DNA of 64,000 bases from Pseudomonas sp. dw_612 (GCF_018449725.1 NZ_JAAVVC010000019.1:1-64000), one strand, 5' to 3'. Shown: positions 45,409-54,527, counted from the first letter of the stretch. Numbers and translations: made by a program. Notes: a model not told the origin generated them from the sequence alone.

Positions 45409-48400
45409 GTGTCGATTCATGTCGCATTGCATCACGTCACGCATTACCGCTACGACCGCGCCGTCGAGCTCGGTCCGCAGATCGTTCGCCTGCGCCCGGC
45501 GGCCCACAGTCGCACGCGGATTTTGTCCTATGCGCTGAAAGTCTCGCCCGAGCAGCATTTCATCAACTGGCAGCAGGATCCCCAGGGCAACTACCTGGCG
45601 CGGTTGGTGTTCCCGGAGAAAACCGATGAGCTGCGGATCGAAGTCGATCTGCTGGCGGAAATGGCGGTGTTCAACCCGTTCGACTTCTTCCTTGAGCCCT
45701 ACGCGGAAAAGATCCCGTTCACCTACGCCGCCGACGAGCGCAAGGAACTGGCGCCGTACCTGGAAACCTTGCCGCTGACGCCGAAATTCAAGGCTTATCT
45801 GGACGGCATCGACCGCACGCCGCTGCCCAGCGTGGATTTCCTCGTCGCCCTCAATCAGCGCCTGAGCGAAGACATCGGCTACCTGATCCGCATGGAGCCC
45901 GGTGTACAAACCCCTGAACACACCCTCGAACACGCTTCCGGTTCCTGTCGCGATTCGGCGTGGTTGCTGGTGCAACTGCTGCGCAACCTCGGGCTGGCGG
46001 CGCGTTTCGTCTCTGGCTACCTGATCCAGCTCACCGCCGACGTCAAAAGCCTCGACGGCCCCTCAGGCACCGAAGTGGACTTCACCGACCTCCACGCCTG
46101 GTGCGAGGTCTACTTGCCCGGCGCCGGCTGGATCGGCCTGGACGCGACCTCAGGGCTGTTCGCCGGTGAAGGACACATTCCGTTGGCCTGTAGTCCCGAT
46201 CCGGGCTCTGCGGCACCGATCAGTGGCTTGGTGGAACCGTGCGAGTGCGAATTCACCCACGAAATGTCCGTGGAGCGGATTTGGGAAGCCCCGCGCGTCA
46301 CAAAGCCCTACACCGAAGACCAGTGGCTGGCGATCCAGGCGCTGGGTCGGCAGATCGATGCCGACCTGCTGGAAGGCGACGTACGCCTGACCATGGGCGG
46401 TGAACCGACCTTCGTCTCCATCGACGACCCGGACGGCGCCGAGTGGAACACCGCCGCCCTCGGCCCGGACAAACGTAAGCTGTCCGCCGAATTGTTCCAG
46501 CGCATGCGCAAACATTACGCGCCCAAAGGCCTGGTGCACTTTGGCCAGGGCAAGTGGTACCCCGGCGAGCAACTGCCGCGCTGGTCGCTGAACTGCTACT
46601 GGCGGCGTGACGGTGTGCCGATCTGGCACAACAGCGCGCTGATCGCCGATGAGCAGGAAGACTACGGCGCCGATGGCGAACTGGCTGGGCGTTTTCTCGC
46701 GAGTGTCGCCGAACGCCTGAAAATTCCGACACGCTTCGTGTTCCCGGCCTACGAAGACAATTTCTATTACCTCTGGCGCGAAGGCGCTTTGCCGCAGAAT
46801 GTCAGCGCCGAAGACTCACGTCTGGAAGAACCGCTTGAGCGCGCACGACTGCGCAAAGTGTTCAGCCAAGGCCTGGACAAGGTCATCGGTCAGGTCCTGC
46901 CGCTGGCGCGCACCGCCAAGGGTGATCAATGGCAGAGCGGTCGCTGGTACCTGCGCGATGAACATTGCCGATTGGTGCCGGGGGATTCGCCGCTGGGTTA
47001 TCGCTTGCCACTGGGTTCGCAACCGTGGGTGAAAGCGGCGGAGTATCCATTCATCTACCCGAACGACCCGAACCAGGAATTCCCGGCGCTCCCGGATACG
47101 CAGCAGTTGAACAGTCCGGGCGCGGCGGCGGAAGCGATTGAACGGGATATTGAAATCGACGAATCCGCCGATTGGCTGACCCGCACTGCGTTCTGTGCTG
47201 AAGCACGGGACGGCCGTCTGTACCTGTTCATGCCGCCCTTGGAGCAGGTCGAGGATTACCTGGAACTGGTCACCGCCATCGAAGCCACCGCTCAGGAACT
47301 GCATTGCCCGGTGTTGCTGGAAGGCTATGAACCGCCGAGCGATCCGCGCCTGAGCAACTTCCGCATCACCCCGGATCCGGGCGTGATTGAAGTCAACGTG
47401 CAGCCCTCCGCCACGTGGGACGAACTGGTTGAACGCACCGAGTTTTTGTACGAAGAAGCGCGCCAGACCCGGCTGACCACCGAGAAATTCATGATCGACG
47501 GTCGGCACACCGGCACCGGCGGCGGTAACCATTTCGTACTCGGTGGCGCGACACCGGCGGACTCGCCGTTCCTGCGCCGTCCCGATCTACTGCGCAGCCT
47601 GATCAGCTACTGGCATAACCACCCGTCCTTGTCCTACCTGTTTTCCGGACTGTTCATCGGCCCGACGTCTCAGGCGCCACGGGTCGATGAAGCGCGCAAC
47701 GACTCGTTGTACGAGCTGGAAATCGCCTTCGCCCAAATGCCCAAACCGGGAGAAGAATGTGCGCCGTGGCTGGTGGATCGACTGCTGCGCAACCTGCTGA
47801 TCGACGTCACCGGTAACACCCACCGCGCCGAGTTCTGCATCGACAAACTCTATTCACCGGACGGCGCCACCGGGCGTCTCGGCTTGCTGGAACTGCGCGC
47901 CTTTGAAATGCCGCCTCACGCACGCATGAGCCTGGCTCAGCAACTGTTGCTGCGAGCGCTGGTGGCGCGCTTCTGGCGCGAACCCTATGCACCGCCGAAA
48001 CTGGCACGCTGGGGCACCGAGCTGCACGACCGTTTCCTGCTGCCGCACTTTATCGAGCAGGATTTCGCCGACGTCATCGTCGATCTGAATGCCGCCGGTT
48101 ATCCGGTGCGCGCCGAGTGGTTCGCGGCGCATCTGGAATTCCGCTTTCCCAAGGTTGGCGATTACGCCGTCAGTGGTATCGAACTGGAAGTGCGTCAGGC
48201 CCTGGAGCCCTGGCATGTGCTGGGCGAGGAGGGCGCGGTGGGCGGCACGGTGCGTTATGTGGATTCGTCCCTGGAGCGCTTGCAGGTCAAGGTCACGGGC
48301 CTTGCGCCGCAACGTTATCTGCTGACCTGCAATGGCATCCCGGTGCCGTTGCAACCCACTGGCCGGGTGGGCGAGTTCGTCGCGGGCGTGCGGTTCCGCG

Positions 48401-48684
48401 CCTGGCAACCGTCCAACTGCCTGCAACCGACCATCCCGGTCCACGCGCCGCTGGTGTTCGACCTGCTCGACACCTGGATGGAGCGCTCTCTGGGCGGCTG
48501 TCAGTACCACGTCGCCCATCCGGGCGGGCGCAACTACGACAGCCTGCCGGTGAACGCCAATGAAGCGGAGAGCCGGCGCATGGCGCGATTCTTCCGAATC
48601 GGACACACCCCTGGGAAACTTCCTATACCCAACGTGACGATTAACGACGAGTTGCCGATGACACTCGATTTGCGACGTTTCTAA
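45409..48684 (+). CDS. Transglutaminase-like / DUF2126 putative amidoligase fusion
   Basis: 1091 residues, GTG start with a perfect AGGAGG 6 bases upstream. Residues 1-85 are a bacterial transglutaminase N-terminal domain (VALHHVTHYRYDRAVELGPQ). The papain-like core has its triad at Cys180 (GSCRDSAWLL), His229 (LHAWCEVY) and Asp245 (GLDATSG). From about 310 to the end is DUF2126, classed as a putative glutamine-synthetase-fold COOH-NH2 ligase, beginning with the signature MGGEPTFVS and later GGGNHFVLGG. The first gene of a three-gene operon with an ATP-grasp/alpha-E protein and another transglutaminase. Likely a cytosolic enzyme (no signal peptide) that builds or cuts amide bonds. The substrate is unknown. 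Confidence 0.92.
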   Translation: MSIHVALHHVTHYRYDRAVELGPQIVRLRPAAHSRTRILSYALKVSPEQHFINWQQDPQGNYLARLVFPEKTDELRIEVDLLAEMAVFNPFDFFLEPYAEKIPFTYAADERKELAPYLETLPLTPKFKAYLDGIDRTPLPSVDFLVALNQRLSEDIGYLIRMEPGVQTPEHTLEHASGSCRDSAWLLVQLLRNLGLAARFVSGYLIQLTADVKSLDGPSGTEVDFTDLHAWCEVYLPGAGWIGLDATSGLFAGEGHIPLACSPDPGSAAPISGLVEPCECEFTHEMSVERIWEAPRVTKPYTEDQWLAIQALGRQIDADLLEGDVRLTMGGEPTFVSIDDPDGAEWNTAALGPDKRKLSAELFQRMRKHYAPKGLVHFGQGKWYPGEQLPRWSLNCYWRRDGVPIWHNSALIADEQEDYGADGELAGRFLASVAERLKIPTRFVFPAYEDNFYYLWREGALPQNVSAEDSRLEEPLERARLRKVFSQGLDKVIGQVLPLARTAKGDQWQSGRWYLRDEHCRLVPGDSPLGYRLPLGSQPWVKAAEYPFIYPNDPNQEFPALPDTQQLNSPGAAAEAIERDIEIDESADWLTRTAFCAEARDGRLYLFMPPLEQVEDYLELVTAIEATAQELHCPVLLEGYEPPSDPRLSNFRITPDPGVIEVNVQPSATWDELVERTEFLYEEARQTRLTTEKFMIDGRHTGTGGGNHFVLGGATPADSPFLRRPDLLRSLISYWHNHPSLSYLFSGLFIGPTSQAPRVDEARNDSLYELEIAFAQMPKPGEECAPWLVDRLLRNLLIDVTGNTHRAEFCIDKLYSPDGATGRLGLLELRAFEMPPHARMSLAQQLLLRALVARFWREPYAPPKLARWGTELHDRFLLPHFIEQDFADVIVDLNAAGYPVRAEWFAAHLEFRFPKVGDYAVSGIELEVRQALEPWHVLGEEGAVGGTVRYVDSSLERLQVKVTGLAPQRYLLTCNGIPVPLQPTGRVGEFVAGVRFRAWQPSNCLQPTIPVHAPLVFDLLDTWMERSLGGCQYHVAHPGGRNYDSLPVNANEAESRRMARFFRIGHTPGKLPIPNVTINDELPMTLDLRRF

Positions 48685-48693
48685 GCCCTACGC

Positions 48694-48724
48694 GACGCTC
48701 GGATTTTTCGTATATCCGAGCGTC
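48694..48724 (+). other. Hairpin inside the ATP-grasp/transglutaminase operon
   Basis: GACGCTCGGAT (48694-48704) and ATCCGAGCGTC (48714-48724) form a perfect 11-bp stem with a 9-base loop, 9 bases after the first gene. No T run follows, so it may stabilise or process mRNA rather than terminate it. Confidence 0.7.
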
Positions 48725-48772
48725 ATGAGCCTGCGTTAGTCTGACCGTTCTTTGCTGTCTGCCGAGCTTTCC

Positions 48773-51259
48773 ATGCCTGACCTGCTTGACCGCTACCCGC
48801 TGACGGCGGGCACTTATCACGAACTGCTCGACGACAGCGGCGCGGTGCGTCCGCACTGGCGTCGGCTGTTCGACCAATTGCAACGCAGCACCCCGACACA
48901 ACTGGTGCAGCGCCAGGCGTTGCTGACCCGACAAATCCAGGAAAACGGCGTGACCTACAACGTCTACGCCGACCCCAAGGGCGCCGATCGTCCGTGGGAA
49001 CTGGACTTGTTGCCGCATGTGATTGCCGCCGATGAGTGGCAGCAATTGTCCGCCGGGATTGCCCAACGGGCGCGCCTGCTCAACGCGGTGCTGGCGGATC
49101 TGTATGGCCCGCAGCGGTTGATCGCCGAAGGGCTGCTGCCGGCCGAACTGGTGTTCGGGCACAACAACTTTCTATGGCCTTGTCAGGGCATTTCGCCGCC
49201 TGACGGGGCTTTTCTGCATCTGTACGCCGTGGACCTGGCGCGCACCCCGGACGGTCGCTGGTGGGTGACGGCGGACCGGACTCAGGCGCCGTCCGGTGCC
49301 GGTTATGCGCTGGAAAACCGCACTATCGTGTCCCGGGCCTTTCCCGAGTTGTACCGGGATTTGAAGGTGCAACACCTGGCCGGGTTCTTCCGCACCTTGC
49401 AGGAAACCCTGGCCCGCCAGGCGCCGAGTGACGATGAGGCGCCGCTGATTGTGCTGTTGACGCCGGGGCGATTCAACGAAAGCTATTTCGAACATTTGTA
49501 CCTGGCGCGCCAGCTCGGTTATCCACTGGTGGAGGGCGGCGACCTGACGGTGCGCGACGCCACGGTCTACCTGAAAACCTTGAGCGGCCTGCGTCGGGTG
49601 CACGCGATCATGCGTCGTCTCGACGATGACTTCTGCGATCCGCTGGAACTGCGCACCGACTCGGCGCTCGGCGTGCCGGGCTTGCTGGAGGCTGTGCGTC
49701 AGGGCCGGGTGCTGGTCGCCAATGCCTTGGGCAGTGGCGTGCTGGAATCGCCGGGGCTGCTGGGCTTTTTGCCGAGGATCAACCAATTCCTGTTCGGCGA
49801 AGAACTGATCCTGCCGTCCATCGCGACGTGGTGGTGCGGTGAAGCGCCGGTGCTCGCGCAAGCGCTGGAAAAACTGCCGGAATTGCTGATCAAACCAGCG
49901 TTCCCGTCCCAAAGTTTTACCCCCGTGTTCGGCCGTGACTTGAGTGAAAAACAGCGTCAGGCGCTGGCCGAGCGCATGCAGGCGCGGCCTTATGCCTATG
50001 TTGCGCAAGAACTGGCGCAACTGTCTCAGGCGCCCATCTGGCAGGCCGAGGACGGTCAACTGCAACCCCGGGCCATCGGCATGCGCGTGTACGCGGTGGC
50101 CAGTCGCGATGGCTATCGGGTGTTGCCCGGTGGATTGACCCGAGTGGCCGCCGAGGCCGACGCCGAAGTGGTGTCGATGCAGCGCGGCGGCGCGAGCAAG
50201 GACACGTGGGTGCTCGGCGAGCGAGCCCCGAGCGGCGAACAATGGAAAACCCAGCGTACGATCGGCGTCCATGATCTGGTGCGGCGCGATCCGTATCTGC
50301 CGTCGCGGGTGGTGGAGAACCTGTTCTGGTTCGGTCGTTACTGTGAGCGCTGCGATGACAGCGCGCGGTTGCTACGGATCATGCTGGCGCGCTATGTCGA
50401 CGGCGATGACCCGCAAGCACTGGAAGCGGCGGTGGATCTCGGTGAGCGACTGAATCTGTTGCCGGATGAGGGCGAGTTGCCGGAACGCTTGCTGGCCGCA
50501 TTGCTTGGCGATGACTGGCCGTTCAGCCTGCGTTCCAACCTGCAACGTCTGCAATGGGCGGCCTCGCAAGTGCGCGGCAAGCTCTCCCGGGAAAACTGGC
50601 AGGCGCTGGTGGAATTGCAGCGCGAAGCCATGGAGCTGGAAACCGAAGAGCCGGATTTCGGCGAGTTGCTGGATTTCCTCAATCGTCTGGTCATGTCCCT
50701 GGCCGCGCTGTCCGGTTTTGCCCTGGACGACATGACCCGGGACGAAGGTTGGCGTTTCCTGATGATCGGCCGGCGCATCGAGCGTTTGCAGTTTCTCAGC
50801 GGCAGCCTCGCGGCATTCCTGCGTGGTGCGGGCGCCTTCGATCAGGCCGGGCTGGAATGGCTGCTGGAACTGGGCAATAGCAGCATCACCTACCGCTCGC
50901 GCTATTTGGCGGTGGCGCAGTTGATTCCGGTGCTCGACCTGTTGCTGCTGGATGAGCAGAACCCGCACGCGGTGCTGTTCCAGTTGAAACTGGTGACCCG
51001 GACCTTGAAGCGCTTGAACGATGATTTCGGTGCCCCGCGAGAGGCGGGGTTGCCACGGTTGGTGGAGCGCTTGATGCACTTCGATCTGGGTTGTCTGGAA
51101 AACTCGCTGTTTGGCGAGGCGAGCGTTCACGCGGCGGTCGAGGGCTTGGCTGATTTGCTGCAAGAGATTGCCGATGCCAGCGGCCAGGTTTCGGATCGTC
51201 TGGCCTTGCGTCATTTTGCCCATGTCGATGATGTCAGCCAGCGCACGGTGTCCGTCTGA
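48773..51259 (+). CDS. Circularly permuted ATP-grasp / alpha-E protein
   Basis: 828 residues from the ATG at 48773 (MPDLLDRYPLTAGTYHELL); a longer reading from 48752 has no support. Residues 1 to about 490 are a circularly permuted ATP-grasp domain (DLYGPQRLIAEGLLPAELVFGH, TVLLTPG-like IVLLTPGRFNESYFEH, GRVLVANALGSGVLESPGL). From about 505 an all-helical alpha-E domain starts with the hallmark NLFWFGRYCERCDDSARLL. ATP-grasp enzymes join a carboxylate to an amine or thiol through acyl phosphate, so this is a candidate ligase. Its stop overlaps the start of the next gene (TGATG), showing coupled translation. Confidence 0.92.
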   Translation: MPDLLDRYPLTAGTYHELLDDSGAVRPHWRRLFDQLQRSTPTQLVQRQALLTRQIQENGVTYNVYADPKGADRPWELDLLPHVIAADEWQQLSAGIAQRARLLNAVLADLYGPQRLIAEGLLPAELVFGHNNFLWPCQGISPPDGAFLHLYAVDLARTPDGRWWVTADRTQAPSGAGYALENRTIVSRAFPELYRDLKVQHLAGFFRTLQETLARQAPSDDEAPLIVLLTPGRFNESYFEHLYLARQLGYPLVEGGDLTVRDATVYLKTLSGLRRVHAIMRRLDDDFCDPLELRTDSALGVPGLLEAVRQGRVLVANALGSGVLESPGLLGFLPRINQFLFGEELILPSIATWWCGEAPVLAQALEKLPELLIKPAFPSQSFTPVFGRDLSEKQRQALAERMQARPYAYVAQELAQLSQAPIWQAEDGQLQPRAIGMRVYAVASRDGYRVLPGGLTRVAAEADAEVVSMQRGGASKDTWVLGERAPSGEQWKTQRTIGVHDLVRRDPYLPSRVVENLFWFGRYCERCDDSARLLRIMLARYVDGDDPQALEAAVDLGERLNLLPDEGELPERLLAALLGDDWPFSLRSNLQRLQWAASQVRGKLSRENWQALVELQREAMELETEEPDFGELLDFLNRLVMSLAALSGFALDDMTRDEGWRFLMIGRRIERLQFLSGSLAAFLRGAGAFDQAGLEWLLELGNSSITYRSRYLAVAQLIPVLDLLLLDEQNPHAVLFQLKLVTRTLKRLNDDFGAPREAGLPRLVERLMHFDLGCLENSLFGEASVHAAVEGLADLLQEIADASGQVSDRLALRHFAHVDDVSQRTVSV

Positions 51260-52149
51260 TGAATGCCCGTTACCAGATTTTCCACGACACCCATTATCAC
51301 TACGACAGCCCGGTGTCCCTGGCCCAGCAACTGGCGCACCTGTGGCCGCGACCCTGTGATTGGCAGCGCTGCAGCGCGCAAGCATTGCTGATCAGCCCGG
51401 CCCCGACGACCCGTCGTGATGAACTGGACGTGTTCGGCAATCCGTTGACCCGGTTGGCCTTCGAGCGACCCCATGATGAATTGCTGGTCAACGCCGAGCT
51501 CACGGTTGAAGTGCTGGCCCGGCCGATTCTGGATTTCAATCAATCCCCGGCCTGGGAAGAAACCCGCAACGCGCTGACCTACAGCAGCCAACCGCTTTCA
51601 CCGGAGCTGCTGGAAGCCTGTCGTTATCGTTTCGAATCGCCGTACGTGCATTTGAAGCGCAACTTCGTCGAGTTTTCGGAAAGCTGCTTTCCACCGGGGC
51701 GGCCGCTGCTGCTGGGCGTCCAGGCGTTGATGGAGAAGATTTTCAGCGAGTTCACCTTCGATGCCGAGGCAACTCAGGTGGCCACGCCGTTGGTGGAAGT
51801 GCTGGAGCGGCGGCGCGGTGTCTGTCAGGACTTCGCGCACCTGATGCTCGCATGTGTGCGTTCGCGGGGGCTGGCGGCGCGGTACATCAGTGGTTATCTG
51901 TTGACCCAGCCACCACCAGGACAGCCACGGCTGATCGGCGCCGATGCTTCGCATGCCTGGGTTTCAGTGTTTTGTCCGGTGCTGGGCTGGGTGGATTTTG
52001 ACCCGACCAACAATGTGCAACCGGCGCTGGAGCACATCACCCTGGCCTGGGGCCGGGATTTTTCCGATGTGTCGCCGTTGCGTGGGGTGATTCTTGGCGG
52101 CGGCAATCATGATCCGGAAGTCCGAGTCACGGTGATGCCGCTGGATTAA
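51259..52149 (+). CDS. Transglutaminase-like (papain-fold) protein
   Basis: 296 residues. N-terminal domain IFHDTHYHYDSPVSLAQQLAHL, then the core with Cys189 (GVCQDFAHLML), His232 (ASHAWVSVF) and Asp248 (WVDFDPTNN). No signal peptide. Bacterial members of this family usually act as peptidases or amide transferases, not as eukaryotic-type crosslinkers. It closes the three-gene operon; a REPIN follows. Together with the ligase-type partners it could trim or release the product they make. Confidence 0.93.
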   Translation: MNARYQIFHDTHYHYDSPVSLAQQLAHLWPRPCDWQRCSAQALLISPAPTTRRDELDVFGNPLTRLAFERPHDELLVNAELTVEVLARPILDFNQSPAWEETRNALTYSSQPLSPELLEACRYRFESPYVHLKRNFVEFSESCFPPGRPLLLGVQALMEKIFSEFTFDAEATQVATPLVEVLERRRGVCQDFAHLMLACVRSRGLAARYISGYLLTQPPPGQPRLIGADASHAWVSVFCPVLGWVDFDPTNNVQPALEHITLAWGRDFSDVSPLRGVILGGGNHDPEVRVTVMPLD

Positions 52150-52160
52150 CAGAGATCCCC

Positions 52161-52250
52161 TTGTGGGAGCGGGCTTGCTCGCGAAAGCGGTGTATCAGTC
52201 GATATCAATGTGGCTGACACACCGTATTCGCGAGCAAGCCCGCTCCCACA
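52161..52250. repeat. REPIN-type palindrome
   Basis: ttgtgggagcgggcttgctc and its complement flank a short variable centre, after the transglutaminase gene. Confidence 0.9.
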
Positions 52251-52287
52251 GGGGGGGATGGAGTGTCAGTGAAAAGGAGGAAATCCG

Positions 52288-52665
52288 ATGTTCCCGGTTT
52301 CAATCAAAGGCGTCCTGCAATCCCCCGAAGGCCAAATCGTGCTGATGCTCAACGAGCGCGATGAATGGGAATTACCCGGCGGGCGAATCGAGCTGGGCGA
52401 GACGGCGCCGGACTGCCTGGCACGGGAAATCGCCGAGGAGCTGGACGTTGAAGTGGTGGTGGGAGAGCCGCTGGATTCGTATCTGTTCGAGGTGATCCCG
52501 GGCAAACACGTGTTTATCTCGACTTACCGCTGCCAGTTGCTGGGCGGTTTTGCGCCGACGATCAGTCATGAACACAAGGAGATCGGGCTGTTTGATCCGA
52601 CGCATCTGCCGGCTAACTTGCCCAAGGGGTATCGCGATTCGATTCACAAAGCGTTGGGCCTGTGA
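52288..52665 (+). CDS. Nudix hydrolase
   Basis: 125 residues, AAAGGAGGA upstream. The Nudix box is complete: G-x5-E-x7-REIAEELDV within residues 33-55 (GGRIELGETAPDC and following). It hydrolyses a nucleoside diphosphate linked to another group; the substrate cannot be inferred. A homologue stands near the same genes in P. aeruginosa. Confidence 0.92.
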   Translation: MFPVSIKGVLQSPEGQIVLMLNERDEWELPGGRIELGETAPDCLAREIAEELDVEVVVGEPLDSYLFEVIPGKHVFISTYRCQLLGGFAPTISHEHKEIGLFDPTHLPANLPKGYRDSIHKALGL

Positions 52666-52738
52666 GGGCCAGCAGCGACGCTGCTGGCCCTGGACACAGA
52701 TCCGGTGAGCCTGATCAGATCATCGGGCCCTGAGGGTC

Positions 52739-52930
52739 TCAGGCGTCGGGCGCCTGATCTTTCGGTGCTTCAACATCATCTTCTGCGGCCACTTCGCCTT
52801 CTGCATCCGGGTTCAGTGCTGCTGCTTCTTCTTCAGCTGTAGCTTTCTTGCGCTGAAGCTTTTCCTCTTTCTTCTGCTCCTTGGCCAAGTCTCTCTGACG
52901 TTTGGCGAAGGAATAATTAGGTTTAGCCAT
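52739..52930 (-). CDS. Small charged conserved protein
   Basis: 63 residues from the ATG at 52930 (MAKPNYSFAKRQRDLAKEQ), with AGAGGAT upstream. The frame is open further out but without a ribosome site. The N-terminal half is strongly basic and helical (KRQRDLAKEQKKEEKLQRKK), the C-terminal half acidic. Short Pseudomonas proteins with this start are common; the function is unknown. Convergent with the Nudix gene. Confidence 0.75.
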   Translation of the reverse strand: MAKPNYSFAKRQRDLAKEQKKEEKLQRKKATAEEEAAALNPDAEGEVAAEDDVEAPKDQAPDA

Positions 52931-52998
52931 GGGCGATCCTCTGGGGTCGAAGGTGAGGTTGAGCGGCGCATATTCTGCCCTGTATCGGTGCCGAGCCG

Positions 52999-53586
52999 TT
53001 AGCTGGGTTTTTGCTCGATCCACTTTGGCACCACGGTTGGCTGCCAAGCGTCCAGAGCATCGAGCAGGGTTTGCGGCGATTCGCTCACTTGCAGCATGTC
53101 ACGGTGTGGTTCGCGAACGAAGCCTTCGCCGACGATATGATCAAGAAAAGCGGTCAATTGGCCATAGAAGCCGTTTACTTCGAGCAAACCGAGGGGTTTT
53201 CCGTGGTAGCCGAGCTGGCCCCAGGTCCAGACTTCGAACAGTTCTTCCAGGGTGCCGAGGCCGCCGGGCAGCGCAATAAATGCGTCGCTGAGTTCAGCCA
53301 TCCGCGCCTTGCGCGCATGCATTCCATCGACCACTTCCAGACGCGTCAGGCCACTGTGACCGATTTCCTTGTCCTTGAGGCTTTGCGGGATGATCCCGAT
53401 CACCTCGCCACCCGCCGCCAGCGCCGCATCGGCGACGATCCCCATCAGCCCGACGGCGCCGCCGCCATAGACCAGGGTCAGCTTGCGCTCGGCCAATGCA
53501 CGCCCCAGGGCGACGGCCGCTTCACGGTAAGCCGGGTTGGTGCCAGTGCTGGCACCGCAAAATACACAAACGGACGCGATAGACAT
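52999..53586 (-). CDS. LOG-family nucleoside 5'-monophosphate phosphoribohydrolase
   Basis: 195 residues. Rossmann-like fold opening SVCVFCGASTGTNPAYREAA, then LVYGGGAVGLMG, RKARMAELSDAFIALPGG and the catalytic PGGxGTxxE motif (PGGLGTLEELFEVWTW). Members cleave the N-glycosidic bond of AMP-type or cytokinin nucleotides to free the base. Which one applies here is not visible. In P. aeruginosa a homologue (PA4923) also lies beside azurin. Confidence 0.93.
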   Translation of the reverse strand: MSIASVCVFCGASTGTNPAYREAAVALGRALAERKLTLVYGGGAVGLMGIVADAALAAGGEVIGIIPQSLKDKEIGHSGLTRLEVVDGMHARKARMAELSDAFIALPGGLGTLEELFEVWTWGQLGYHGKPLGLLEVNGFYGQLTAFLDHIVGEGFVREPHRDMLQVSESPQTLLDALDAWQPTVVPKWIEQKPS

Positions 53587-53645
53587 GCCTTACTCCAGGG
53601 TCAGGATGGCCACAGAGTAAAGGCAGGCAAGCGTCGATCCAAGGG

Positions 53646-53735
53646 TTAAACCTCGCGTTGAGGTGTTTCGTAGGTGCCGCTTGCGCCACAGGCGTAGGCG
53701 GCGAGCAAACTGCGCAATAAGCTGTTGATGGACAT
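53646..53735 (-). CDS. 29-residue small protein
   Basis: ATG at 53735 preceded by GGAG at 8 bases on the minus strand. The product starts MSINSLLRSLLAAYACGASG and ends in TYETPQREV. A hydrophobic first half could form a short amphipathic or membrane helix. It lies between the LOG gene and the azurin promoter region. The good ribosome site and clean stop argue for a real gene, but no homologue check was possible. Confidence 0.5.
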   Translation of the reverse strand: MSINSLLRSLLAAYACGASGTYETPQREV

Positions 53736-53843
53736 GACAGGCGCTCCATATAAGGGATGACGACCTGAGGATAGGGCCGTACCAGACGCCTGGCTGTTAG
53801 ATTGTTTCGATGAGTGTCATAGCCCGAAAGTTGTATACAATTT

Positions 53844-53857
53844 TTGATTCAGGTCAT
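53844..53857 (+). promoter_or_regulatory. ANR/FNR-type box of azu
   Basis: TTGATtcagGTCAT fits TTGAT-N4-ATCAA with two mismatches in the right half. Just upstream is the perfect palindrome TTGTATACAA (53831-53840), possibly a second operator. P. aeruginosa azurin is known to be ANR-controlled. Confidence 0.65.
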
Positions 53858-53929
53858 AGGAACTTGCGAAGTTTTCAGGCAGTCTTCTGTCCATTCGACT
53901 TTTCGTTAACCCTGCCTTGGAGATTCACC

Positions 53930-54376
53930 ATGTTTGCCAAACTTGTTGCGGTATCCCTGCTGACGCTGGCCAGCAGCCAATTGATGGCTGCCGAGTGCAA
54001 GACCACCATCGATTCCACTGATCAGATGTCCTTCAACAGCAAGGCCATCGAAATCGACAAGAGCTGCAAGACGTTCACCGTTGAGCTGACCCACTCCGGC
54101 AGCCTGCCAAAAAACGTTATGGGCCATAACTGGGTGCTGAGCAAAGAGGCTGACATGCAGCCGATCGCCACCGCAGGCCTGGCCGCCGGTATCGACAAAA
54201 ACTACCTGCCTGAAGGCGACGCTCGCATCATCGCCCACACCAAGATCATTGGTGCTAAGGAGACAGACTCTGTGACCTTCGACGTGTCGAAGCTTGATGC
54301 TGCCGAGAAATACGGTTTCTTCTGCTCGTTCCCTGGCCACATCTCGATGATGAAAGGCACGGTTACCCTGAAGTAA
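53930..54376 (+). CDS. azu: Azurin
   Basis: 148 residues from the ATG at 53930 (TTGGAG upstream); the longer open reading from 53810 is rejected. A 20-residue signal peptide (MFAKLVAVSLLTLASSQLMA) gives a 128-residue mature protein starting AECKTTID, the classic azurin length. Copper ligands are present: His46 in GHNWV, and Cys112, His117, Met121 in CSFPGHISMMKG. Periplasmic blue-copper electron carrier linked to nitrite reductase and redox stress. Monocistronic. Confidence 0.98.
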   Translation: MFAKLVAVSLLTLASSQLMAAECKTTIDSTDQMSFNSKAIEIDKSCKTFTVELTHSGSLPKNVMGHNWVLSKEADMQPIATAGLAAGIDKNYLPEGDARIIAHTKIIGAKETDSVTFDVSKLDAAEKYGFFCSFPGHISMMKGTVTLK

Positions 54377-54399
54377 GTCAGGCCACCGCGTTATCGTTC

Positions 54400-54492
54400 T
54401 TCGCGAGCAAGCCCGCTCCCACAGGAGATCGTCTGCGAGCACAGTATTTGTGTTCAGCACAGATCCAATGTGGGAGCGGGCTTGCTCGCGAA
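54400..54492. repeat. REPIN-type palindrome, arms in outward order
   Basis: ttcgcgagcaagcccgctcc first and ggagcgggcttgctcgcgaa second, the reverse arm order of the other copies in this window. Confidence 0.88.
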
Positions 54493-54527
54493 TGGGCCTT
54501 CAGCATCGACAAATGCTTGAGCCAAAG

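Noticed and set aside
53810..53929. 40-residue N-terminal extension of azurin
   Set aside because: It overlaps the ANR-type box and would bury the signal peptide; the ATG at 53930 has a good ribosome site.
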